Assembly (NCBI GenBank): GCA_029721515.1
Contig: CM056556.1
Location: 17,201,598 to 17,265,597 of the forward strand
Origin: Synanceia verrucosa
Taxonomy: Eukaryota > Chordata > Actinopteri > Perciformes > Synanceiidae
Length of the DNA: 64,000 nt
Direction: 5' to 3'
The position numbers were made by a program, and so were the translations under genes. The notes under the pieces were generated by a model that worked only from the letters and a program-made list of their open reading frames with translations, was not told the DNA's origin and searched no databases. This document shows, piece after piece, positions 33,601 through 45,600 of the stretch (position 1 is the first letter of the stretch; every line of letters starts with the position of its first letter).

Positions 33601-36600
33601 CAGCGCCACAAAGAAAAAAAGAAAAAAAAAAGTCCCTGGTACACAAAACACACCATGATGCTATTATTAATTATAGCACCATGATGAATTCATTTATCAA
33701 TAGCGCCAGGGAGTAATAAAACAGAATGAAAACCAAAGTGACAGGAGGAAAAGTATGGTTATTAGACCAGTTAATTAGCCCAGATTAATTGGTGCTAATT
33801 AAACCAAAAAAAGAAAACCAAAAGAAGAAAAAAATAAATCTATCAGTTCATTAATTAGATGAATAATTAACCTTTTCTTGCTCTCTGTGGCTATACAGTT
33901 GGTGTGCTGTGCTAACAGCTCCCAATGGGCCCCTTGAATGACAAAACAGAAGCAGGAAGTTATCCCAGGAAAATGGATGACCCCTCTGGCGCCTCCTTCA
34001 CATCCTTCCGTGACCATCAGACTGAGTAGGATGAAAAATGCTGGCGACCACATTTGGAGAGTGAGGCCATCCCTAATGTGTTTTGCCACGGGGGATGTTA
34101 GCCCAACTAATGCCTGGCACCTTCTGCTCTGCTGCTGATGACCTTCATCAGATTACAACAGTGAATGTTTGCAGTGTTTCTCTGACAGGACAGAGCAGCG
34201 GATTGTGTTGTACGCGATGCAGAAATATGTGTGCCTGACAGAAAAGAAAGATGTGTGTGTGTGAATCTGACTGAAAGAGCGTGGAGATAGTTCTACAAGT
34301 GTGTGCACATACAGCCGTCATTTGTGCATGTGTGTGTTTGATTTTTGTTTTTCACCAGACAGAATTAGCGCATGTGTTTTGGTGCATATGTGTGTTTCTG
34401 CACTTCATCTTCCTGTCCAGTTACCAAACACACACATACACTATACAAAACTATACACATTTCTCAAGAATGAGAGGGTATGACAGGGTATGAGTATGGA
34501 GGGTGGATACAAGTGTGTGTGTTGGGGAGGGTGAATAAATGTGTCCGTTACCCTGAATGAATTATGAATCAAAGCGAGCCATATATATTCACCCACACTC
34601 TATCCAGTACCTCTTGCTGCAGGCAAAGCCTTTAATAATGAATATGTCTACATAAACATGTGTACCATTCTCCTTTCCACTTCCGCTTGGAAGTATCTAG
34701 TACCAACTGAGCTGAATAACCAGTAGAGAGACAAAATAGTTTCTGCCCTTCATCAACTGAAGCTCTCTATTGTTTCCTTGAAGGATATAAAAAAAATGCC
34801 TCAAAATAGGATAGACAAGTCATCACCCAGTAATTAAAAAAAAGTATTCATTGACAAAAGCTACAGGTTAGACTGAACACTACACTCAGTATTTGTGAGT
34901 GAGCTTGCAGAATGAGAGCCTAGTAACTCAGGTGTTAGCTAGTTCTAATAGTTTGATGAAAATAATACTTTAAAGGTCACCTATAATGCAAAATTCACTT
35001 TATAAAGGTGTTCTAACAGTAGTATGTGTCCCCATAGCCTGTGAATGAGGCCCCAGGAGTGAAAAAAGTCTGTCACCTCCTTCCCCTGCTTGCTCCTCTT
35101 CTTAGCCAATGTGTGCTAAAACAGGTGAGTCTCCCCCTTATCTACGTAGATAAGGGGAATGCCCCTCCCTCCAGTAGAGGACACTGCCTTTGAGCCGCCC
35201 CCGGGTATGAGCCCTCCTCTAAAGTTACCGAGCGGCCGGCCGCCATTGTTTCTCCTTGCTAACTTTCGCAAACACACCTGAAAAAGTTAGGAACAAAGCA
35301 CGGCAACTGCTCTGTTGTTGGCTGCTTCAATGAGCACAGGCGGCTATTTTTTTTTTTATTCTGTTTTTACCCTGTAGCGCGAGCACTGCTGCTACCGGAG
35401 GTCCTTAGCTCGGAAACCGGAGTTCCGGGGATCAGTTAGTACTGCAGCAGTAGCTCCGGTTAGCACTGCAGCTATTGCTGCTAACCGGAGTGCCGGTTAG
35501 CTTGAAGCTCGCTTAGTATTACAGCAACAGCTGCAGTGCTAACCGGAGCTCCGGAGCTACTGCAGCAATACTACCTGAGCTGTAGCAGGTAGCTCTGGAG
35601 CTCCGTTTAGCACTGCAGCTGTTGCTGCTAACCGGAGGTCCGGACCTGCGGTTAGCTCGGTTAGTACTGCAGCGGAAGCTCCGGTTAGCTTCGAGCTAAC
35701 CAGACCTCCGGGTAGCAGCAATAGTGCAGCTATTAGGGCTGCAGTTCTAACACTACAGCGGGATGTATACAGGCTATCACGCTCCATGCTTCAACTTCAG
35801 CTGTGTAGCCAAGTCGAATTTGTATAGACCCATGTTTACAAAGCAGTGCGCCGTAAAATAATGGGCGCACACATGCAAAACTTTGTCAGTCTCATTCTCA
35901 ATCAATCAATCTTTGTTTATTTATATAGCACATTTAAAAACAACAACAGGTGACCAAAGTGCTGTACAAGCTAAAAACAAAAAAACAAACAAGTAAAATA
36001 AATAAAACCAAATAAATGAATGAAAAAAAACACAACAACACACACAATAACAGGAGCATAATAAAGTGTCTAAACTCAACTTGTGTTGAAGGAAAGTGCA
36101 TTGAGCAGTGATTTAAAACTTTCGACGGACTGTGCAGCTCTTATATAAAAAGGCAGACTGTTCCACAGGTTGGGAGCGGCCACAGCAAAAGCTCTGTCTC
36201 CTCTGGTTTTTAGTCGGCACCTCAGAACATCCAGGACCATGTGATGAGCTGACCTTATTGCTCTAGCTGGAGCATGAAGGTGCAGCAACTCAGAGAGATA
36301 AGTTGGTACCAGGCCATGTAAAGATTTAAAACCACTCCCAGTGCACACCACTGTCGCCCTCTACAACCAACTGCATCTGCTTAAATAGTCCCATTATCAG
36401 CAGAATTCATTTAGGCTGTACCATCTGAGTAGTCCCAGGCTGCAGCCTGGAGCTCGGGGGCATGGCTCACCGTTGAGCATCAGATGTTATGCCTAACCCA
36501 ATGTGATCCCCGAACCCTAACACTCTAGCCAATGGGTGGGCTCTATGTGAGTGGAGTTAAACATTTGATTTGCCCCACATTGAGGCACGCCTCGAGCTCC

Positions 36601-39600
36601 GTACTGCAGCCAGGGGTACTTGTACCATCTTGCAGGTAACTTCTCATACATGCACTTACTGCCTTTACCTGCAGACAGCTGGTACTCAGTTTCTGAATCC
36701 TCTGAAGGCTAACCATAAATCCAAAAAGGGAAGGTTTCAGAGGAAAATGGAGAGTTTCATTCTGATTATGCCAGATTAATTTGCTTTCATTGCCAATGAC
36801 GCTTGATATGTGGTGGAAAATTAGTGTGCTGCATTTTATTTTATTCATTTTCCACAAATGTCTGGGTCACATTTCCTAAGATTTTGGTATTTTCCTTTGT
36901 TATAACAGGTAAAAAACAAAAAAAACAAAACAAAAACAGTCTTTTATTACTCATACATGTTAAGTTAAATGCCACAGTTCTTGTAATATAGTGTTGGGTT
37001 GCTACACTAACCCACCGTCAATGCTGTATCCCATTCTCTTTAAACATCCATGCTGTCAGGTCCATCCAAGCCAGAACGCTAATAACTTAGAACAGCATAG
37101 CTAGAAGTACGAAGGAACTGCAACTTGTCACTTCTCGTTTAGAGTCAGCTTTGACTTTGTTCTTTTGTAGCAGGCAGGCACACTCCTTGTAGTTAACGAC
37201 ACTATTACACACACTTTGCACTTAAGGCTGCTATGCTGTGGACTGTTGTGGGTGGTTGTGTATGATTGGCTGGTCAACACTGACTGAATATATTCTTTTA
37301 AATGTTATCTTTTGTTGAGTTTTATTATTTTATTCTTTTTGAATCCTGCACCTGACAAATAACGTACAAAATATGTAAAACTAAACTAATACTAAAACTA
37401 ATAAAAGCCAAACTAAAACTAATCATTTAGAAGAAGAAAAAAAACGAACAAAAGCAAACCCACTCTCAAAAGTAAAACAAACTGAATTAGAGGAAAAAAG
37501 GCAATAATGAAAAATCCCAAACTATTATAAACTTGGCCTGGCTCTGTCCAAAGATGACAAAATCTGCTCAACAGCACAGTACACTTCATTGTGGTTTCAT
37601 GGGGAGTTTTGTGTATGACTATTTCTTGGCCAGGAGCACTGACTTCTCCATACTCTCTGCTGTTTGCTGCATGTTGCTGATACGATGATTTCATACTTGA
37701 ATTTTCACAGATTAGAAAAAATTATATGTTAAAGCCTAGTAAATACCAGGTTACAGGCTAGTACTAGGCTATATAGGCTAATTAGTCTTTCTCTCTACCA
37801 CAGGTAGCTGTTTCCCTGTATCCAGTGTTTGTGTTTAGCTAAGCTAATTGCTAAAATAAAGCCATGATTTTCCCTATTCTGGAAATCCACATCATAATGT
37901 GAGCCCTAACAGTCTCCACTCGTGGCTCAACCTGACCATGCACACATATGCACAATACCAAGAAGAGAGGCTACAAATAAATGTTTTATTTACTAAAGAG
38001 GATCACATGAGGCTGACGATCCCATCTCCTCTATTTCTGAGACGGGTGCACCAACAGTTTGACTTATAAGCCTTTGTCTCTGAGCTATGCATTGTTTTTG
38101 ATGTTCTGTTTATCAGACTTCAGCAGGCACACACACACACAGGCCGCTTGCACCAGAATGCAGTGAGTCGTGTCAGAGGAGAATTAAAGGCGGATCCCGC
38201 TGATAAGATGCAGAGACTAGGTGAACTCCTAGACAGAGATTTAGAGTGTTACCAAACCTTCCCAAGATCCACTGACACTTCCCATTTTCTTAAAGAATGA
38301 GCTTCATTAAAAAGATTGGGGTGGAGGGGTAGGGGGTTGAGGAGTGTGATTCTGCCAAAATTCACTTTTGGGTAGTTACTCAAGAAAAGTAGAAGTGACA
38401 GTTTTTTGTTCGTAGTGGGGATGTGTGCCATTTTTTTTTTTTTTTTACAGAAATTGATAACTAAATATGTAAATAAATGACAGCTGTGGGGGGAAGCAGG
38501 CACTGTTTTTCCAGGTGGTTACAGCGGTTTTCCTGTGGCTATGGCCTCTAATTACAATTTGCAAAACACTCATTGATGAACTGGCAATATGTTATATATG
38601 CTTTAATGTATAGTTCTTTGAAAACAACTTTAGGCCACCATTAAAGATTTTGTAGTTGCAATGTTTGAGTGACACTGTGACACTAAATGAAATCTTGGAA
38701 ATGGTGGATTTTGGGGCATTTCCCCTTTAAGAGAGAGGACACAGCAGAAAGGCTTGTGAGATGGGAAACAGGCAGCAGATTGAGACATATATGTTTGATG
38801 GTAGCTACTGTAGGTGTCGCGGGCAGATGTCTCTGATGGGAAAATGACAAAGAGAGAGGAGCAGAAGCAGAAAAGACACTATTTAACTCATGCTTTGACT
38901 CTAGAATCATTAATTAAAATCATCATTTCACTACCCTATGAATCTATATCTTCAATCCTGCTCAAAAACTGTGTATTACTGCCATGATATTTTGCAACAT
39001 CACAATGTGTAGCTGTAATTCACAAAATAATAGTCCCCATGACTCTATGAAACTAAATCACCCTTTTACCCATCAATTTACAGTAGAAATTTTAATTCAA
39101 ATTGATCCTTATACAAACATTGATTACACCTGGACATGCCATAGAGTAAATGCCCTAATGCACTATTTCCCTTTTTCTGGCCATGTAGCTTGGAAAGAAT
39201 AGGTAATTGAACACTACCATCTAGTGGTGAAGAGGTGGAAACACCAGGATGCACAAAGTAATTGTATCTTCTAATTAGATTAAGCTGCACTACCCTCTAT
39301 CAAGATCTATTTTAACCTCTCTGAGTGATTTCTCGCTCAACACAAAAGTTCAAATGAATTGTGCAGACCTGAGTCAAGGATTACTGGGAGAGTATGTTTC
39401 TCATACCAGGTGGCTGATGTTTACAGCATCAGGATATCACAGGTTATCGTTGATCTGTCATTGCAATAATCCCCCCCTGAATCCACTATTATCATAGTCT
39501 CCCACAAGAGTAAAGTGAATATGTGTGAGTTCTGAACTGTTGGTCTGCAAATCAATAATGACCTCTGTGACCTTGTGATGGGGAACAAGAATGCTTGTAG

Positions 39601-42600
39601 GATGAAATTCAACCATGTTGTTACATGGTTGATGCAGTAAATTAATGGAAAACCAAGTAAGAGTAGAAGAGGATTGTTTTACGATTCTATTGAAAATGCA
39701 ATGGTATCAATATGAAAAAGAAGAAATAATACAGTAGCACACAAGGGACACTGACACTACACGGCTATATTCTTGCTTTAATTTCTTCTTTTAATCAAAG
39801 GCGGTTGGATGCCTGTGATGTTGACACCTTTACAAAAGTAACATTTAATCCGAAAAACTAAATAACCAGTATCTAGAGACAGAGGGGACAGATGACATAT
39901 ATGCATTATACATTAGGTGGTGAGGTCATTGTGAGGGGTGTTGTAAATTGCCAACTTAAAGCTATAGTTGGTAATCTTGGAGCGCTAGCATAAGAGCTAA
40001 AAAGATTTGATCTCCTCCTCTAAGCTCCACCCCCTCCTCCCCCATTCCATTAGTGCTCCTTCCAATGCCACGCCCCCTCTCCTGTTAACTCAGTATTTCT
40101 GTTGATTATTTCTGGGGCGTGGCCAGGACGAAACATGAAGGCCCCCCTCCCGTGAAGACCGAAAGTGTGCCATCATAAAAGAAAGGAGAGTACTGAATTA
40201 TGCTGCTTTCGTGTTGTATCAGAAGTCAGGATTCACAACTGGGAATGACGTCACACCCGAGTTGACAGTGTTCGAGTAAACAAGTCGAAAACCAAGATGG
40301 ATGCCCCTAATGAAAAGTTTGTTGTGGTTGCTCTGTTGGAATGCAGAAAAGGAAAGCAGCAATATGAGGTCCTCAAACACAATTGGTAGGCACAAAGAAG
40401 ATGCGGAGGGTGTGTGTTTGTTTTCCAGCGTAATCATGTGTGGGAAAAACTTTTGACTCTACTGTAGGCTGTAACGTATAATGCTACACAGCACAAATCC
40501 AGGGTGCTGCCATCTTCGATTGTGAAGTTGTGGTCAAGTCGGGGTAGGTGAAGATATTACGAGTTTACGAGTCATAAATTCGACTTCGACTTCGAGGGGT
40601 GTTTCAGCTGATATTTACGACTGGGAGCTTGAGAATTACGACTTATGAGGACAACTCGAAAGCAGCATTAATAACACAAGCTAAAATGAGAGCGTCATTG
40701 CAAAAAGGATACTAATTTTATGCAAATGAAAACTGAAAATCGATTAATTGCATGGCCCTACTAACCTAATTCTTTTCCCTCTCTTGTAGAACCCTGAATT
40801 AACGTTAACTGTTTGCTTGACTATATTATTCATATCGCCGACTATAAATCACTGTGTGTGTGATTTCAGGCTCTCGGTAAATAAGATCATTACACTTTTT
40901 GCAATCCAGCAGACAAACATAACAGTGTTGAAACCCTGATGTTGAAACTGAGGCCAGTGACTGCTGACCTCCTTTCTCTCAAAGCCCACACAGCAGGCCT
41001 ACACTGTTTTGACTGGCTCTGATCTCGATCTCTTGGCCTCTGAATGAGCAGTCTCCAGCATCCACTTGCTGCATGGCCAGATGGCTTATGAGTGTGACCT
41101 GCAGCAGCTAGAATATGAGGAATGTAAATCACTTCTCTTGGGTCTTGGTAATTCACCTTTTTCATCTCTCTGTAAATGAGCACAATGAGTAACTTATAGC
41201 AGTACAGTTAATAGCTAAATGCAGCAGAAAGCTCTTAGCAGCTACCTCTCAAGCCTATAAGAGAGATTGCAATACTCAGTATTGATTTTGTTTGTCGTGT
41301 AATTTTAATGGATTTAAGGGTTGAGAAATTGCTGTTATGATGTGGTTGTAAAATATATTTTGAAAGGAGGATGTTCAATGCTATTCTGGGCATTATAGCA
41401 TCACACAAGGAACACTAAGGGTTCTCTATTGGACAATTATTTGAAGATGAAGAATGAAGTTTCTCTTCCTATGTGTGTGTTGTATTTGGGCTTTTCTGTG
41501 TTTTGTTTATGTAGCCGCTGAACCAAAATGCTCTCGTATGGTGCTTACAGTTGATAACAGTGCCCCAGCCAACACTGTTGTCATGGAAGCGTAGTGCCCA
41601 CCCTCCAGTTCTCCCTCAGGTAAACACTCTTATCGCGATCAGCACAGTTAGCTGCAAGCCGACAGCTCAGCTGTCACTATGATGAGAACAGTTGAGAAGC
41701 AAAATAAATTGACTCAATTTCTCTTTACGTCCGTTTTAAGTCTTTTACAGTACAACAAAAAGGCAGAAAGTCCACAAAATAATGTATTAAATATCATAAA
41801 CTGATATGTGTAATTTTAATATAGAGTTGAAAAGTGCCAACAAATATTTAAAATTCTCCCGGCTCACTTTTTATGAAAGTCAACTGTGAACCGTTAAGAA
41901 GATCCAAGATATTGGAGAACAACAAAAACCAATCAGTGACAGTGTCATTAAAGGTTATGTGGATAAATTATTAATAAAAATACAGCGCCAAATAGCTTTT
42001 CTTCAAAAAAAATATTATGACTTAATTAGTCATAGAAATTGTTAATGATTTGTTTCTTTCTATAGACAAAACCAACAACACCAAAAGCATAGTCTTTACA
42101 ACCTTAGCTAATGTATTTTTATCAGTTAGATTGTCAAAATGACAAACTGTGCACATACACACAATGTAGTCTGCAAAATTACTTAACAAAGAACTTCATT
42201 CATTACTCAACATGACTGTGTGTCTAAGTCATTCCACCCAACCAAAAAATATGCAGGTTGTGCAATGAACGATGTGGAGAAGAGCAAACTTTTTCCACTG
42301 TTATTAGTTGCACCTTTACTGTACATTTTCTTTGTACAAGAGGATAAGAGGCCCCTGATGAACATATGTTCTCTTTTCTGTAATTTGAATGGTGTATATC
42401 ATATTGCACATTGGAGGGTTTAACTAAGACATTTTTGGCAAAAAGTTGTGTACAGTTTCTCAAAAGCCTTTTCCACTTACCATGTCCTTGAAAGCATTCT
42501 CAATGGCTCCGATTACCAGGCTCTCATGTGAGACTTTCTTCTCAGTAAAGAAGCGGGTGGGCGGCGTGCTGGGTGATCCAGGAGCCCCTGCAGCGCCACG

Positions 42601-45600
42601 GAGTGAGGCGGCCCTGGTGAGGGCACGTTGAGATGTAGGTGTGAGGTGGTGATTGATTGGCTCCTCCCCGAGACATGTAGGGGGAAGCAGGTTTGGAGTG
42701 AGGATGATCTCCAACACCTCCTGAAGGTGCAGGGCGATGTGGTGATGTAGAAGGCGCGAAGCCACTACAGCTGCTCCTGAGCCGGCGTGGCCATCAAACA
42801 ATGCCCAGTAATGGAAAGTTAGGCTTTCAGAGTTGTCCTGGATACAGATAAGATTAAAACATTCATCAGACAATGACACATTAATTTATACGTACACTTA
42901 ACACTTTTGTTTTTGCTCCCATTTTTTATGAGATGAACTCAAAGATCTAAAACGTTTTCCACATATACAATATCGCTATTTCTCTCAAATATTGTTCACA
43001 AACCAGTCTAAATCTGTGATAGTGAGCAAAAACCAGTCAGTATCTGGTGTGACCACCATTTGCCTCATGCAGTGCAACACATCTCCTTCGCATAGAGTTG
43101 ATCAGGTTGTCGATTGTGGCCTGTGGAATGTTGGTCCACTCCTCTTCAATGGCTGTGAGAAGTTGCTGGATATTGGCAGGAACTGGTACACGCTGTCGTA
43201 TACGCCGATCCAGAGCATCCCAAACATGCTCAATGGGTGACATGTCCGATGAGTATGCTGCCCATGCAAGAACTGGGACGTTTTCAGCTTCCAAGAATTG
43301 TGTACAGATCCTTGCAACATGGGGCCGTGCATTATCCTGCTGCAACATGAGGTGATGTTCTTGGTTGTATGGCACAACAATGGGCCTCAGGATCTCGTCA
43401 CAGTATCTCTGTGCATTCAAAATGCCATCAATAAAATGCACCTGTGTTCTCCTTCCATAACAGAAGCCTGCCCATACCATAACGCCACCGCCACCATGGG
43501 CCACTCGATCCACAACATTGACATCAGAAAACTGCTCACCCACACCACACCACACACGCTGTCTGCCATCTGCTCTGAACAGTGTAAACCGGGATTCATC
43601 CGTGAAGAGAACACCTCTCCAACGTGCCAGACGCCATCGAATGTGAGCATTTGCCCACTCAAGTCGGTTGTGACGACGAACTGGAGTCAGGTCGAGACCC
43701 CGATGAGGACGACGAGCATGCAGATGAGCTTCCCTGAGACGGTTTCCAACAGTTTGTGCAGAAATTCTTTGGTTATGCAAACCGATTGTTTTAGCAGCCG
43801 TCCGAGTGGCTGGTCTCAGACGATCTTGGAGGTGAACATGCTGGATGTGGAGGTCCTGGGCTGGTGTGATTACACGTGGTCTGCGGTTGTGAGGCTGATT
43901 GGATGTACTGCCAAATTCTCTGAAACGCCTTTGGAGACAACTTATGGTAGAGAAATGAACATTCAATGCACGAGCAACAGCTCTGGTTGACATTCCTGCT
44001 GTCAGCATGCCAATTGCACGTTCCCTCAAATCTTACGACATCTGTGGCATTGTGCTGTGTGATAAAACTGCACCTTTCAGAGTGGCCTTTTATTGTGGGC
44101 AGTCTAAGGCACACCTGTGCACTAATCATGGTGTCTAATCAGCACACCTGTGAGGTGGGATGGATTATCTCAGCAAAGGAGAAGTGCTCACTATCACAGC
44201 TTTAGACTGGTTTGTGAACAATATTCGAGAGAAATGGTGATATTGTGTATGTGGAAAACATTTTAGATCTTTGAGTTCATCTCATAAAAAATGGGAGCAA
44301 AAAAAGTGTTGCGTTTATATTTTTGTTAAGTGTATATATTAGGGCTATTGAAATTAGCACGTTAATGTGATTAATCTGTGTTAACATGTTAACTTCTGCA
44401 ACGGTAACTCTACTTGGATCAACTGCCCGAAATGCATTGCCAGAGACGTGCCGGCAGGTAATGAAGCAGAACTTCATGAACTTCAAAAAAAATCAAGCAA
44501 ACTAGAAAGACAGTTGTAAATAATGATCAAACTTGCTGATAAAAATAAGATTATACATCTTTTCTAAATCTGTCCAAGCTTCTCCTGTAATTCGGCAAAC
44601 AAATAATCCACCAAAGAGCATCGTTAAAAGTATTAATTTGTAATGTGAAATGGATGAAAAGGAAAAGAGAAAGTTTGTTCATTTGTTCAGGTAGATTTTC
44701 TTTGAACAACCTTTGGAATACATGCAGTGCGTGAATGATCATTACGTTTGTGATTCAAGCCATGTATTAATCTTTTACAGTCACCAGCATTCCAAAAAAA
44801 AAACAAAAAACATCTTTTGTCTTTCACAGATTGTCTAACAATCAGTGGAAGTTCAAATATTTCAAGATGTTTTAATAGTTTTTATAACCACAGCACAAAA
44901 GCCGCATCCAGTTTCTGTTAACTCTCTATCACTCTATCAAATGTATTGACACATCTCACCAATCTCAAGATACTGTACATGTCAAAAGGAAGTATAATCT
45001 TTGCTTTTTTATTGTGAAATAATGGATAGATTTACTTCTTGGGCTTGTAGACAGAAACAACACTGGTGGAACCCTGTGCAACTGACATAAAGCATGCAAG
45101 TGGGGGAGGGAATAGATGGAGTATCTTTCTGTTAATAACTTTTGATTTCCTGGTTAAACACAAAGCCCCGTTCCACAGGCATATCGGTTGTTTTGCCCAA
45201 AGCCTTGCCTAACTAAGTGGCATTGTTGAAGCTGCTCCCGCTGTCACAAGCCCAAAATGTTGGTAACCACTCATGTTGGGTGTTTTCAGTGACCATAAGA
45301 ATAGAAACCCATGTTCAATGTTTCTTTGGGCCAACTTTAGCTGTGCCATGGACAACAGAAAGCTGCACAGCGTCCAGTCGATAAAGCTGTCTCATGCAGA
45401 CGTCACACATTCCCCAAAGTTTATGCTGTATGGATTTCATGTTCTCATTCAATGGTGTCTTCTAATCAAAAATCCTGACCTGCTATGATGTTAATGCATG
45501 TTATGGGATCAGTGCCTCAATAGACTCACCATGATGCACTGTATGTTCAAAAGCTAGATATGGGCTTCTGTGTTTATCTACAAAGTGCCATCTCCCACGT

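Noticed and set aside
35557..35787. Leucine/alanine-rich minus-strand ORF
   Set aside because: Arises from the palindromic GCTAACCGGAG repeats.
42460..42879. Whole minus-strand ORF as coding
   Set aside because: Only 42481-42837 matches PPM1H; both ends are intron read-through.
43298..43990. 230-codon plus-strand ORF
   Set aside because: Antisense shadow of the Tc1 transposase frame.
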